Origin: Alentia gelatinosa
Lineage: Eukaryota; Annelida; Polychaeta; Phyllodocida; Polynoidae
Length of the DNA stretch: 64,000 nt
Direction: 5' to 3'
Assembly: GCA_950022655.1 (NCBI GenBank)
Contig: OX465584.1
Location: 66,494,437 to 66,558,436 of the forward strand
The stretch's first letter is position 1. The number at the start of each line of letters is the position of its first letter. This document shows positions 32,193 to 43,802 of this stretch, piece after piece. The notes beneath the pieces were generated by a model. It worked only from the letters and a program-made list of their open reading frames with translations. It was not told the DNA's origin and ran no database searches. Both the position numbers and the translations under genes were made by a program.

Positions 32193-32261
32193 GGTGCCAA
32201 GTACACAGTATTACCACTAGGTGGCATCATTGAGATTATAGGAATTTTTGGGTTGCATTGA

Positions 32262-32413
32262 TGTACGTGTTTAGCATAGGAGGCAGGCCAGTGGATTCTC
32301 AAGCCTCTAAGCCTAGTTTGTTAAGAATTCTTCTCCAAAAGAGCTGAGTGAGAACCTTGTATGGAATACCACTTAGAGAGAGTGAGATCTTATGAGAGGG
32401 GTGCACCGACTGT
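32262..32413 (+). repeat. dispersed repeat E, copy 3
   Basis: GATGTACGTGTTTAGCATAG, GTGGATTCTCAAG and GTGAGATCTTATGAGAGGGG. A 60-bp segment to its left (accactaggtggcatcattg) resembles the F left end. Confidence 0.8.
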
Positions 32414-32699
32414 GCGTCAGTATCAAATAATCTGTGAGGGTCGTAGCTTTCAATCAGTGTTCACAGTTTATTAACTTTCAGAAATCTGTCGGCAGTGCCA
32501 CATTGCATAATCTAAACAGAAAAGGCATTCATCATTTCCTAGCTGGGTCGTTTCCATTAACAGGTTTTGCGTCAGTAGTGCTCAAAGACCGTCGGTGGTT
32601 CCTGACTGTAGATCGGTGACCGGAAATCGGCTAGTGGAAACTGGCTTTTATTAAAACTAATCTGGAAGCTTTACCATTTGGAAAGTTTGACTACCACAG
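32414..32699. other. unassigned spacer
   Basis: A short plus-strand frame (32434-32619, 61 residues) has no recognisable domain. Confidence 0.4.
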
Positions 32700-32825
32700 C
32701 ACTACAACTTCTTTCTAAAGACGAAACCAACAAGTTTTGGTCAAAGCTGTCATTCTCCAGGAGTTTGATGCGGTGTGATCTGAACGAGGCGATAGTCGAG
32801 TGAATATCACATAGAATTCAAACGT
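32700..32825 (+). repeat. dispersed repeat W, copy 1
   Basis: GAAACCAACAAGTTTTGGTC, GAGTTTGATGCGG and GTGAATATCACATAGAATTC match 43291-43403. Confidence 0.8.
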
Positions 32826-33049
32826 CAGCCTTGGGTAGTAAATGTAGGTTATACCACCCCCAGTAGTGTGGTGTAGCCATAGAGTGTTCGGCTATAGGTA
32901 TATAGGAATAACAATTACTGTGGCATACATGTTTGAATATCAACTATAGGCATTGACATTCAAAAGCTAACTGTAGGTATTGACATTTAAATATCGGCTA
33001 GAGGCCTGGATATTTACCGTTATTAGGAGAAACGGATACCTGGGTATAG

Positions 33050-33556
33050 GGGACAGAGCCATTGTTAGTTCATGAAGCAGTCCCTAGGTGGCCAGCAGTA
33101 TGGCAGGCCCCTTTGGGGGGACAGAACCTGTATTCTGGCTCATTGTTCCTGAACAATTCAATTGCCTTTCAATGTTTTACCATGGTTCCCTTGATTTTCT
33201 ACACCCATCCTAGAGCAGGATGACATAATGATTAAACCAGAACATGAGGTTTTTCACATGGAATACTTTATTTCCTTATTTATTTACTTATGGAATACTT
33301 TATTTACTTATGCCAGCAAGGCTAAAGTTCTGACACTTCCCAATTATCACTCACTTCTTTCACACCTCCTTTCGTGAAGAACACCTACTTTTTCACCTCC
33401 TTTAGTGAAGAACACCTACTTTTTCACCTCCTTTAGTGAAGAACACCTACTTTTTCACCTCCTTTAGTGAAGAACACCTACTTTTTCACCTCCTTTAGTG
33501 AAGAACACCTACTCCGGGGGCGTCATGGCAGCCCCCATGGCTCATAGGCTATATGC
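33050..33556 (+). repeat. dispersed repeat L, copy 2, with an internal 31-bp array
   Basis: Colinear with the unit at 28774-29310, except that CACCTCCTTTAGTGAAGAAC plus ACCTACTTTTT is repeated five times at 31-bp spacing (33363, 33394, 33425, 33456, 33487). Confidence 0.88.
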
Positions 33557-34489
33557 CGAATACGTGTAAATGTTGAAGAAATGCAATTATGGCCGCAGGT
33601 CCACTGACGTGGACAACCGAGCCGCCTGTCAACATTCCACCATTTCTTAGCGTGCAGCGATTCGGATAATAATTCGCTGCGGTATCATTTGTGTCAAAAG
33701 AGAGAGAACAGATGGGATCCTCTGTCTGCCCTCCACTGATTGCTGCCAAGTAAATCACACTTTGTGAGGCGATCGGTGGAAATTAAATCCTGGTTTTTAG
33801 AGATACTGGGAATGATTACTTAAACTGTGCTGACTAAGGACTGTCGCTTAGAGGGTGTGCAAAGGAGCCGTTTCATAAATAGGGACAGTGGCAGGCATAA
33901 GGGTAATACTAAAGGGAGTTTGTGGGAGGACAATGACAAGAATAGCAGAATTATTGCGCTGAATAAAGGTTGTTTGTATCTTATTGGTTTTTTTCATGAA
34001 CTCAATCCTCCAGCACCTGTTGAAAGCTGTCCTGTGATTGCCGGCTTTAGTTGCGCGGAAGAGTCTGTCTTCGGAAAGTCTAGTTCCCAGCAATTTCCCA
34101 CCCTACGCACAATTACGTAGGTCAGTTCGGTATTTTCGGCAAGTATGAGCTAACCTAGTCACACATAACACAATTCCACATCTTAGATAAAGAACAGGTT
34201 GTTTGTTCCAACTTCCTGGAGTGATCCTGGTTAGATCACTCCCAAAGTACAGTGCCCTGGCATGGTGTGCCAGGTAATGCTGGGGAGGCTAATTTAGAGA
34301 CCGGAGTCCTAGACTCACCTAACCACCAAGAGGGTTCGGAAAACCCTACCAGTTTGAGGATCCAAGGGTCCACTCTTTACAGAGAGATGCATGAGGACAG
34401 CCTGTCAACCAACTGCGAACCAAGAGTATTTATTATCCATATATGCCGAGTTACTTAAACCCAGGTTCCGCCACGCCACTCTCATGTTA
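33557..34489. other. unassigned spacer
   Basis: The largest frame, 33827-34120 plus strand (97 residues), has no recognisable domain. Nothing else was seen. Confidence 0.45.
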
Positions 34490-34863
34490 CCCGGCGTTTA
34501 CACTAGACGATTATAGGCGGCGATTCTTGAACCTGACGACTTTCAGCCGTAAAAGTCTAGATATCGTCTAATGTAAACGCTAAGCCCGTAGCGACTGCAG
34601 ATCGTCTGGTTACGTCTGATTACGCAATAAGGCACCACCTCACGACTATAAGACATGCTCTGACCCCGGCGACTATTTTAAGCCGGTTTGAAATAGTCGT
34701 CTACATAGGCGGCGATTCTGGGAAAAGCCATAGTCGTCAGTATAAACGCTCAGGAGAATTCTGACGTCGACGACTTTTGCGGTGGACATTGCCACCGCCT
34801 GACGACTATTGGCTGACGATCTACAGTCGTCACATATTTAGTCGTCTAGTGTAAACGCCGGGT
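34490..34863 (+). mobile_element. MITE-like element C, intact copy
   Basis: The ends CCCGGCGTTTACACTAGACG and CGTCTAGTGTAAACGCCGGG are perfect inverted repeats of at least 20 bp. Internal gtcgtc/gacgac words recur on both strands. About 374 bp, no protein. Confidence 0.93.
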
Positions 34864-35235
34864 AAGGCGTTACCTGGAACCACTATGCAGCAGGGATGGA
34901 CTCTCCGCGCCACCTCCCAAAGAGCGGACAAACCACCGCTAGATCACCCTGCCCCCTACATTAGTTATAAACAATGGTAATCAGATGGTCCTATGTTCAT
35001 ACCCTAAGCACACTCAATTTCATTTTTTTTCTCTTGAATAAATGTTTTACTTGTTATCATTCTATGGAGGATGAATATATTATTTACATGTCTTTATTGT
35101 TAGAAACCCTAAAGGATACTACTCTACTCAAGCATTATTTTGATGGTATAGCGGCTGATTCCTTATGTGTAATTCCAAAAGGATAGTTTTTAGGATCTAG
35201 ATGAAGATAGCAATATTGAACAGAGGGCAATGACA
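34864..35235. other. unassigned spacer
   Basis: A 70-residue frame at 34974-35186 has no recognisable domain. Confidence 0.4.
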
Positions 35236-35548
35236 TTAAGCCCGATGCCCATCTACCAATTAAGGGTTGAACGATTAGCTTGCAAATCGTATAGGAGTCG
35301 GTGAACTTGTCACAGGCAAATTACGTAACCCTTTGCTCAACCGGTGGATATCGAGGAGAGGGGTTGGTGGGTATCAGTCCTAAACAAATCAGTCTACCAA
35401 TCGGTGGCTCACCATTGCCTAGCTGTCCTACATCTACCGACTACAGCCGACTCTGTTAGGATGCCTTGGCTGAGACAAATCACCGTCCGTTTGTTGCCGA
35501 CAAAGGTACATGAATGTTCCAAGATCGGTAGATGGGCATTGGGCTTTA
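35236..35548 (+). mobile_element. element A, copy 11
   Basis: Runs from TTAAGCCCGATGCCCATCTA to GGTAGATGGGCATTGGGCTTTA. Confidence 0.92.
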
Positions 35549-35665
35549 CCGGTATCCGTCCTCTTTGTTGTCCTTTGAAAGGACAGTCTTACCTTACCTT
35601 AATGGTACTCACCAATGAATGTCCTAGAAGGTAACCCTGGAATGGGGACAGATTAGCAGAACCAC

Positions 35666-36005
35666 TTAACCCTTTCCAGGCGAGCAGGTTGGTGGGTACC
35701 AGTAGCTGCAGGGGCCAGGATGCCCCTGGGTTGTATGTCTCTAGGGGCGAGAATGCCTTGAGGCATTCAGGAATGTTTCATTTGTCATGTGACCTGGATA
35801 ACTTCTTTATTGCCAGAGTTTAAATTTATTTTTTTTAAACCATACAAAATGTATTGACTTCCACACATATCTTTCCATATTTTACACAACCTCTTTAGAT
35901 TTTTCTTGTATTCATTGGAAAATGCCTGAATATATTTGAATGCCTGTAGGCATTCTCGCCCCCTGTGTACATAGTTCCTGTAGGCATTTTCGCCCTGAAC
36001 CACTA
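35666..36005 (+). mobile_element. N element, relative of M
   Basis: Starts CTTAACCCTTTCCAGGCGAG as M does. It carries several TGCCTTGAGGCATTC and TGCCTGTAGGCATTC hairpins instead of a long array. The right TTAA end is not preserved. Confidence 0.65.
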
Positions 36006-36310
36006 AAGTCTTTGGTATTTAGGCTGACAAGAGGCTTGTTTGAAGGTTATATCTCAGGAGGACTGGAGCTAGGTGGCATTTACAGCTAAAAATAGAAGAG
36101 TGCGATCCTAAAGAATCAAAAACAAGCCTAAAATATCACAAGAGACCAAAACAGCAAACACGAGACTAAAATAGCAAAAAAAGCCTAAACTACCAAAACA
36201 TGCCTAAAATATCATAAGAGACTAAAACAGCAAACACGAGACTAAAATAGCCTAAACTACCAACACATGCCTAAAAATACAAATCTAAAATTGCAAATAC
36301 AAGTATACTT
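36006..36310 (+). repeat. irregular A-rich tandem repeat
   Basis: Two units spaced about 75 bp share GAGACTAAAATAGC, AAACAGCAAACACGAGAC and CTAAACTACCAA words. Confidence 0.7.
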
Positions 36311-36649
36311 TTTGTCCACCCCTCTATAGAGAAAGTATATATTTAGTCCATCCCTCTATAGGGCACAGAGTGATTGCTAGTTCCGCTATTATCCACCAGA
36401 AAATTTAAAGATAGCGCAACTGTACTCGAAGGCAACAACTGTTATCAGTTGTTATAATCCATGGATAATATTGAGACAAGGCTGAAATTCCTCAATGGCA
36501 AGCCAAATACATTTTTTGGACATAATCCATTGATAATTGGTCCCGGTGTTTTGGATGGCGTCAGGAGGCACAAGACGGCTGCACCCATAGCATAATAGCT
36601 ATGTGCCCTATAGAAGAAGTATACATTTAGTCAACCCCTCTATAGAGGA
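36311..36649. repeat. scattered CTCTATAGAGG words and a worn L fragment
   Basis: Short words of the type TTTAGTCCATCCCTCTATAG recur here and at 36980-37145. 36470-36616 faintly resembles repeat L (gatggcgtcagg, gctgcacccatagcataata, gctatgtgccctatag). Confidence 0.5.
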
Positions 36650-36721
36650 AGTTTGCTGTTTGTGAAATTCTCTATAAAGGGAATGGATTCCTTTTATAGA
36701 GAATATCACAAACAGTAAACT
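36650..36721. repeat. 72-bp near-perfect hairpin
   Basis: The arms at 36650-36681 and 36688-36721 (GTTTGCTGTTTGTGAAATTC and complement, then TCTCTATAAAGG) enclose a loop of about 6 bp. Confidence 0.9.
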
Positions 36722-36810
36722 TAAGGGCAAAGGGAGTATATATAGTTATGGTTGACTGTTTAGGATATACTACCTGACTGTCTAGGAATTGATGACGGTG
36801 GCGGTACTCT

Positions 36811-36953
36811 CGAAAGGAGAGTAATAAATACAACATTACCATGACTTTGATCTGTGTGGCGGTATTCTCCTTGTAGTTGACAATATGCATCAACTTCGCG
36901 GAGAATACAGCCGCTCAGATTGAAATCATGGTAATATTTTGTATGTACTCTCA
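36811..36953. mobile_element. foldback element H12 (accatgatt subfamily)
   Basis: TAATAAATACAACATTACCA and the complement of GGTAATATTTTGTATG bound arms with GCGGTATTCTCC / GGAGAATACAGCCGC. The centre is shortened to a gttgacaatatgcatcaac hairpin. Confidence 0.88.
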
Positions 36954-37296
36954 TTACGCTCTATGGAAGAAGAATTCCTAGCGACTCATACCGATATATA
37001 CCTATATATTGTCTACCCCACTATAAAGAGAGTATAGTTTTAGTCCATCCCTGTATAGAGGTAATATATACTTTCAGTCAGACCCTCTGTAGAGGATTTA
37101 TATTTCTAGTCAAACTCTCTATACTTTAGGTCAAACTCTCTAGGGAGGAATTCAAAATGGAGTGTTTAAAATGTGGCTATGATGCTGGCTGAGGATTTGC
37201 ACAAGGAGGCAGAACATCGACTGCAGCATTCCCAGATTTTAGCGTTTTTATATCTGATAGAACATATTTTATCATGTAGCTTTACGGATATATCTC
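36954..37296. other. spacer with CTCTATAGAGG words
   Basis: Repeated ctctatag-type words, no gene. Confidence 0.45.
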
Positions 37297-38899
37297 TTAA
37301 CCCTTTAACCGCAGCATGATGCCACCAGGCATCCCCCTGGCTACAGCAGCATGATGCCTCCAGGCATTCCTCCTGGCTACAGCAGCATGATGCCACCAGA
37401 CATTCCCCTGGCTACAGCAGCATGATGCCTCCAGGCATTCCTCCTGGCTACAGCAGCATGATGCCTCCAGGCATTCCCCTGGCTACAGCAGCATGATGCC
37501 ACCAGGCATTCCCCTGGCTACAGCAGCATGGTGCCTCCAGGCATTCCCCTGGCTACAGCAGCATGATGCCTCCAGGTATTCCCCTGGCTACAGCAGCATG
37601 ATGCCACCAGGCATTCCCCTGGCTAAAGCAGCATGATGCCACCAGGCATTCCCCTGGCTACAGCAGCATGATGCCACCAGGCATTCCCCTGGCTACAGCA
37701 GCATGATGCCACCAGGCATTCCCCTGGCTACAGCAGCATGATGCCTCCAGGCATTCCCCTGGCTACAGCAGCATGATGCCTCCAGGTATTCCCCTGGCTA
37801 CAGCAGCATGATGCCACCAGGCATTCCCCTGGCTAAAGCAGCATGATGCCACCAGGCATTCCCCTGGCTACAGCAGCATGATGCCACCAGGCATTCCCCT
37901 GGCTACAGCAGCATGATGCCACCAGGCATTCCCCTGGCGACAGCAGCATGATGCCTCCAGGCATTCCCCTGGCTACACCAGCATGATGCCACCAGGCATT
38001 CCCCTGGCTACAGCAGCATGATGCCTCCAGGCATTCCCCTGGCTACAGCAGCATGATGCCACCAGGCATTCCCCTGGCTAAAGCAGCATGATGCCACCAG
38101 GCATTCCCCTGGCTAAAGCAGCATGATGCCACCAGGCATTCCCCTGGCTACAGCAGCATGATGCCACCAGGCATTCCCCTGGCTACAGCAGCATGATGCC
38201 ACCAGGCATTCCCCTGACTACAGCAGCATGATGCCACCAGGCATTCCCCTGGCTACAGCAGCATGATGCCACCAGGCATTCCCCTGGCTACAGCAGCATG
38301 ATGCCACCAGGCATTCCCCTGGCTACAGCAGCATGATGCCACCAGGCATTCCCCTGGCTACAGCAGCATGATGCCACCAGGCATTCCCCTGGCGACAGCA
38401 GCATGATGCCTCCAGGCATTCCCCTGGCTACAGCAGCATGATGCCACCAGGCATTCCCCTGGCTACAGCAGCATGATGCCTCCAGGCATTCCCCTGGCTA
38501 CAGCAGCATGATGCCTCCAGGTATTCCCCTGGCTACAGCAGCATGATGCCACCAGGCATTCCCCTGGCTAAAGCAGCATGATGCCACCAGGCATTCTCCT
38601 GGCTACAGCAGCATGATGCCTCAAGGCATCATTGATACTTATTAATAAAATTCAATAAATTAAAAAGTAATTGTTTGAATTGAAAGAAATTTTGACATAG
38701 TATAAACGCCGTATTGACCGTTTATTTGGTATAACAAAATATCATCAGTTACCAAGGTACATTAATCAAATCACATGACACATCATGTGACATTGCTATT
38801 TTCCAAAATGGGTGCCTGCCGTAGCACGGTCGTTTATACAGGCAATGCCTGCCGTAGAATGCGAGGTAGGGGAACTGGGTGCTGCAGGGAAAGGGTTAA
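37297..38899 (-). mobile_element. piggyBac-like MITE M2 carrying a minisatellite
   Basis: Inverse copy of M1. The ends TTAA-CCCTTTAACCGCAGCAT and GCTGCAGGGAAAGGG-TTAA are in inverted relation. About 38 units of the 35-bp repeat, then the unique 270-bp part (TTACCAAGGTACATTAATCA, ACATGACACATCATGTGACA). No transposase. Confidence 0.88.
37312..38632 (-). repeat. 35-bp minisatellite inside M2, about 38 copies
   Basis: The unit is GCAGCATGATGCCACCAGGC plus ATTCCCCTGGCTACA. Two unit types alternate in blocks, TGCCACCAGGCA and TGCCTCCAGGCA. Block order repeats, which suggests multi-unit duplications. It ends at ATGATGCCTCAAGGCATCAT. Confidence 0.95.
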
Positions 38900-39324
38900 G
38901 CATTATATTTGTAGGGACACACTCTATAACAAGGGATCAAGAGGTGATGGCTCGCCTGATAAACTTCTCCTCATAATCTCTACATATATAAAATGCGGAG
39001 AAACTCAATATATTCACAAATTAGGAGGCATGCAACTGGGATTACAATCAAGCTGTCTACTCAGGCTGACAAGCGGCTATAGAAACACAACTCTAGTGCC
39101 GGGAACTAGCTGCGGATGTGTGTTTTTTGTCATTTTCTCACCAGCATTTTGAAGCAGAGCATCATATCGAAATCTAATCAATTTCCTGCCGTCACTCCTA
39201 TCTACAGCCTCAGTCTGCTTATTAGATAGTTTTATGTCAGAGGGGAGAGTGTGCTAATAGGTGGATCACATAGAGGAGACAGGTGTACTGCAGAAGGGGG
39301 TCTGTATGTGGCGAGGGCAATTAT
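38900..39324. other. unassigned spacer
   Basis: No gene or repeat family was recognised. Confidence 0.45.
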
Positions 39325-40215
39325 TCACCTGATAAGTCTCAATGATGACTGTAGACGAGGCCATTTGAAGTTTTGTGTAACATAAAATATGTCCCGACAT
39401 CGGAGGTGGAGGGATTTATTTATGTTAGAAAAGGCCGAGAACCGCATCCGTGCAGTCTCAGTCACTACGTTTCTTGTTATTATATCTACAACTGAAAACA
39501 GGATTACATCCATTTACTAAGTCATCGATCCATAGCTCATTTACCATGTCACAGTGCGCGGGAAAATTATCAAAAACTACATCCCTAGCAGTGGGTAGTA
39601 TATCCTAGACAGTCAGCCATAGCTATGTATATACTCCCTTTGCCCTTTTGCCTTTCAGTCAATTACTGTCAATGCATATACTTTAAGATCGACCTTATCT
39701 TATCTCATCAAACACATCAAACATAACCAGACTTGTTGTTGAGTCACAATTATACCCTCTGTTGAATATATGTCTTTGTACGATTAAGTTTAGATGATCT
39801 ACCCTCGCCATATGAAACCTGCCAATACAGCAGACTAACTGTGTAATGAACGTGAAATAATAAAAAATAATAATAATCAAATAATAATGATGCGAGACGA
39901 AATGGTCGCTTAGCCGATAGAGATAGCTGTCCAGGCTTCTTGTAGCATAAAATACATTCCTCTGCTTATGGCATGGGGACATATCTATTTTCTAAAAGGC
40001 GATGAATGGCAGCGCTATGGGCTCAGTCAATACGTTCACTTATAATTTTTTAATTTTTTTTGGTTTATTGCAAGTAATACATCTCTGGCGACATGGTCTT
40101 CCATTACAGCTTATTTGGATCTATGCCTATATATTATGAAAACACGCCATTGAATTCACTTACGGAGTCAACGAATTGCTGCTCAGAACTCCCAGGAAAC
40201 ATCACCATATAAAGA
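39325..40215. repeat. dispersed repeat X, two worn copies
   Basis: 39325-39600 (ataaaatatgtcccgacatc, ggaggtggagggatttattt) and 39950-40215 (gctatgggctcagtcaatac, gtaatacatctctggcgaca) each resemble 53985-54290. Termini unclear. The stretch between them is AT-rich with no gene seen. Confidence 0.55.
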
Positions 40216-40351
40216 TTCTTCATATGGTGTGAGTCCGCTTTGTTGAATCATATCACGAAATGGAGCATCATTCCTCTGCTTTACTGACACTATGTTCTCA
40301 CTTGTTCTTCTCACTGACCCTCTCTTGCTCTCAGACTATTTCCTCTGTTTA

Positions 40352-40500
40352 GAGCGTGCTTGCACGCCCTATATACATCGCCTAGTGATTAGAGGGGTTC
40401 ATATAGACTTTTAGGGTACTGCATGCAAACTATCCCTTCACTATCTGTGTGCTATTCACTGTGGTATTGAGAACAGGGCAGGGAGCCAGTGTGTTTTTGT
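40352..40500 (+). repeat. dispersed repeat U, partial copy
   Basis: TAGAGCGTGCTTGCACGCCC to GAACAGGGCAGGGAGCCAGTG, the inverse of the far end of 30183-30575. Confidence 0.75.
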
Positions 40501-41812
40501 TATTTTTGGGTAGCAGTTTTTATTTCCTTACATAGTTTTCCATCAACATCTTCCTTTCATGTTTGTTACATTTGACAATACATAATTTCGCAAGTTTCAC
40601 AGCTGTGGTCCTCTTGCCCCCGTATATATATATTTTTTCTTTTAAAGGAATCTTTTGGTTTTTGGTATGAGTAACCCCTAACCAACTTTATACTTTTCTA
40701 AATAACAAGGTAATCATAATTCTTTCTAATTTGAAGATTTCCACCCTGTCTTTCATAGTCTTTCCCCTCGAAATGTACAGTTCATACCCGCAGTCACTTT
40801 CTGGGTGCTGAAAGGAGATTGGACAAAACAGGTAGACGAGACATAATAGTGTAAACAAGAGTTACAGAAGACAGAACATTACGGATAGATGAGACATAAA
40901 GTGGTAAAGACAAGTTACAGAGGACAGGACATTACTATACAAGGGATATGCAGAAGATATGAAGGCGTAGACAATGCTCCAGACCTTTACATTTCTCTAT
41001 ACAAATCTCTCAAGAATTTAAACCTATGCAGTTGATTCAAGTTGTTACATGCAATCTTCTCTGTGACAATTTTTTGTTTGAGCTCTTTGATAAAGAGGGT
41101 TACATCTAGAAGGTTTGAATGGAACAGTCTTTGCCTGTGTACAAAGAATTTGGCATGTAGTGATATAAAGTTGGTCAGTTTGACATCATTGCTAAGGGAG
41201 TTATCATTCGTCAGTACATGTCCGCGATCTTCCATAACACCTTATGTGGATATTGTTCTCTATATCGTTCTTACATATTTTGCTTCTGCCACAATGTATA
41301 TATGTATGTATATGTAAACAAGTCTGGAAGGGAGGTATAAGGCCTCAACAGTATACAGTTTGAACATAATACAATAGGAACGGTGTCGTAAACATCTTAC
41401 AACCAGTGATGAGGAAATGATAATGACGAAAGGTATCTTTTCTACAATGGTTTAGTTTGATTGCTCTAATAAATTAAAGTGACTATTTCTCCATCAGCTT
41501 TGTTGAGAGCCTTACTTAATTCGCAAATTAGGTTTGCAGTTGTAATTTCAATGGCTCGGTTTGTTTTGTCAAATAAGTTAAAGTGGTGATTCCTTCTGTT
41601 TCGTTCCTTATTTTCTTGTTCTACAGAGGCACATGGAAGTCTCTCTTGATTCTGCGTTGCCCTGCGAGTCTAGACAGACAAAGTTTATCCCTTCTGAGAC
41701 ATTGGTTTTATATTGTGTACAATATTACTGGCGTATCATTTACTAGGCTTATAACCGTTCAGAAATGAAAATTTCAACCTGTACTTTACATAGCAACCAA
41801 CTATAGAATGTA
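40501..41812. other. long stretch without recognised genes or repeats
   Basis: AT-rich. Overlapping frames on both strands at 40987-41317 (82 and 91 residues) show no domain. A short aca(t/g)aca-type duplication at 40835-40935 (gaca(t)aatagtgta, gacataaagtggtaa) is the only local repeat. Confidence 0.5.
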
Positions 41813-42065
41813 GTGTAGTGTCACAGTCTCTTAGAGGTGTGCCCAGCTGACCATGACCAATCACCCAAGACCAAAATACCTCAAGACCAACTAGTGCTTG
41901 ATATGTTTTCATGATCCTAGATAGGCAGTTGCAGAAATTGCAAGTTGACTGGGTGCAAGTGGGTTACAGAAAACTATCAACAGGCGTGATCTAACTCAAA
42001 TCTTTTAATTGTTATTCGTTTATAATTGCACGCTCATTCATCTATGATGAACATTCTATTTCCTC
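41813..42065 (+). repeat. dispersed repeat U, copy 5
   Basis: Contains CTGACCATGACCAATCACCC, GCAAGTTGACTGGGTGCAAG and CTCATTCATCTATGATGAAC. Confidence 0.82.
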
Positions 42066-42375
42066 CTAGTACTGATACTTTGATCTATCTTCTCCTTCTT
42101 ACAGCCATTTTCTCGCTCTCAACCTTCTGAATCTATTCTCTTTCATGGAGCCTCTCTACATTTACCCACAATGCCCTGGTGTCCTCGGTTCCGGTTCCTG
42201 CCGTTCCCATGAGTCCTTCCGGTCCCCTTGCAGCCAATCAGCACACACTTGTCATTAAACGATCCTCCTTTGGAAGGTAATTTCCCCCTCACCCCTGCCT
42301 CTCAACCACAAACCAGGTTTTACCCAATAGGCCGGTCTAGATGGTTTCCCTCTCAGAATCTTTCAGATTTGTTCG
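42066..42375. other. unassigned spacer
   Basis: A C- and T-rich stretch with no gene recognised. Confidence 0.4.
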
Positions 42376-42642
42376 TTAAAGCCGGATGCCCATCTACCGA
42401 TTTAGGGTTATACGATTAGTTCCCAAATCGTATAGGAGTCGGTCACCTTGTCGCAGGCAAATTACGTAACCCCTCGCTCGATCCGCACACTGATAAAATC
42501 ACTAATCACTGGGTAGCCTTGCCTAGCTGTCCTACATCTACCGACTCCGTTAGGATGGCTCGGCTGAGACAAATTACCCTCCGTTTGTCACCGACAAACG
42601 TACATAAATGTTCCGAAATCGGTAGATGGGCATTGGGCTTAA
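42376..42642 (+). mobile_element. element A, copy 12
   Basis: Runs from TTAAAGCCGGATGCCCATCT to GGTAGATGGGCATTGGGCTTAA, with an internal deletion after ctgataaaatc. Confidence 0.92.
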
Positions 42643-42816
42643 GACACAAATATTAACAGGTATTTTACACAAGATGAGACCAGTTATTCAAGGCATCTAG
42701 CACTGGCTAATCTCCCAAATACATCTTCAGTGCATCTTCTATTCAATTTACACAGTAGGACATGATACGACATTAAAAGATATTAGCAATCAACAGAGAA
42801 GACATGAGTCCACTGC

Positions 42817-43215
42817 ATGAAAACCATCATTTTACATATGAATGCGCCCGGCATATAAGAGTAGGTATTTTGCTTCTATAAGGTCGTCTTAATCCCCGTG
42901 TGTATACACCTCATCTGTGGGCGTACATACAAGAGTCCTGTGAACAGGGCTTCACTGAGAGCGGGCGGGGGGAGGTGGCGGGGGGTGGGGGGGAGGGCTT
43001 CCTACTGAGGACACCTGTACTTCTACCAACACAAAGGGGCGAGAGGGGACGGGGGCCAAGGGTATTTTCTCTCATATACGCCGGGTTTGAAATACAGCCA
43101 AGACGCTTCTGTCGTATATAAGGCCTGGGTGTATATAAATGAAAACAAGTCAATATTCAGCCAACACATGCACTTCTGTGATGGCGTATATGTGAATAAA
43201 ACGGTGGTTGATATC
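42817..43215 (-). mobile_element. MITE-like element V, copy 1
   Basis: CACTGCATGAAAACCATCAT on the left and gaataaaacggtgg on the right are inverted ends. It is the inverse of 58453-58842. It contains GGCGTATAT/ATATACGCC boxes and a G-rich stretch at 42960-43005. A shared open frame (80 residues here, 71 in the other copy) lacks an ATG and is not called. Confidence 0.88.
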
Positions 43216-43290
43216 ATCCTTGCAAACTTTCAAGTCACGAGAATCTGTATTTTCCTATGACTCAACATATAGATTGAGTACTGTGAGACT

Positions 43291-43403
43291 GTACTAAAGA
43301 AGAAACCAACAAGTTTTGATCAAAGTGGTCGTTCTCCACGAGTTTGATGCAGAGGGATATGAATGAGGCGACAGCTGAGTGAATATCACATAGCATTCAA
43401 ACG
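43291..43403 (+). repeat. dispersed repeat W, copy 2
   Basis: GAAACCAACAAGTTTTGATC to GTGAATATCACATAGCATTC, as at 32700-32825. Confidence 0.8.
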
Positions 43404-43802
43404 AATTGGAGAATGATTTCTTTGACCGAAACGAGTTGCTTTCTGTATCTATCTCACCCCTGTACACAATAAAAGAATGGACAACACACAGGATATAAAC
43501 CATGGAGAACAGACTACAAAACTTGTAAGGGCATGGAGAACGAGCTCCCAATGTTAAGCCTATGGACATTTATTCCAGGGGTGAGATAAAAGGAAGAACG
43601 GCACATGTAGGTCATTGTTCTATGTTCGCCATTTCCTGATAAACAAAAATAAGATTACTGACGACTGAAACAGCCAATAGCAGTGTTCTCGGTCCCTCTG
43701 ACAACCAAATGGACTGTTTCAAAACTGTTATGTTTCTCCTTAGGTCGCCCTGCCACCCATTGACGATATTACTCCGCGGTTTTGTGTGAGAGCCATGTGT
43801 AC
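43404..43802. other. unassigned spacer
   Basis: No gene or repeat family was recognised. Confidence 0.45.

Noticed and set aside
37312..38632. Regular 35-bp repeats considered as a CRISPR array
   Set aside because: The repeats are directly adjacent with no unique spacers, occur inside a TTAA-bounded element, and the genome is eukaryotic in character. The same applies to the other 26-46-bp arrays.
42900..43153. Frames conserved between the two V elements (also 58518-58733)
   Set aside because: Both lack an ATG at the frame start, and similarity equals that of the surrounding non-coding element. Shared openness follows from common descent of the MITE.
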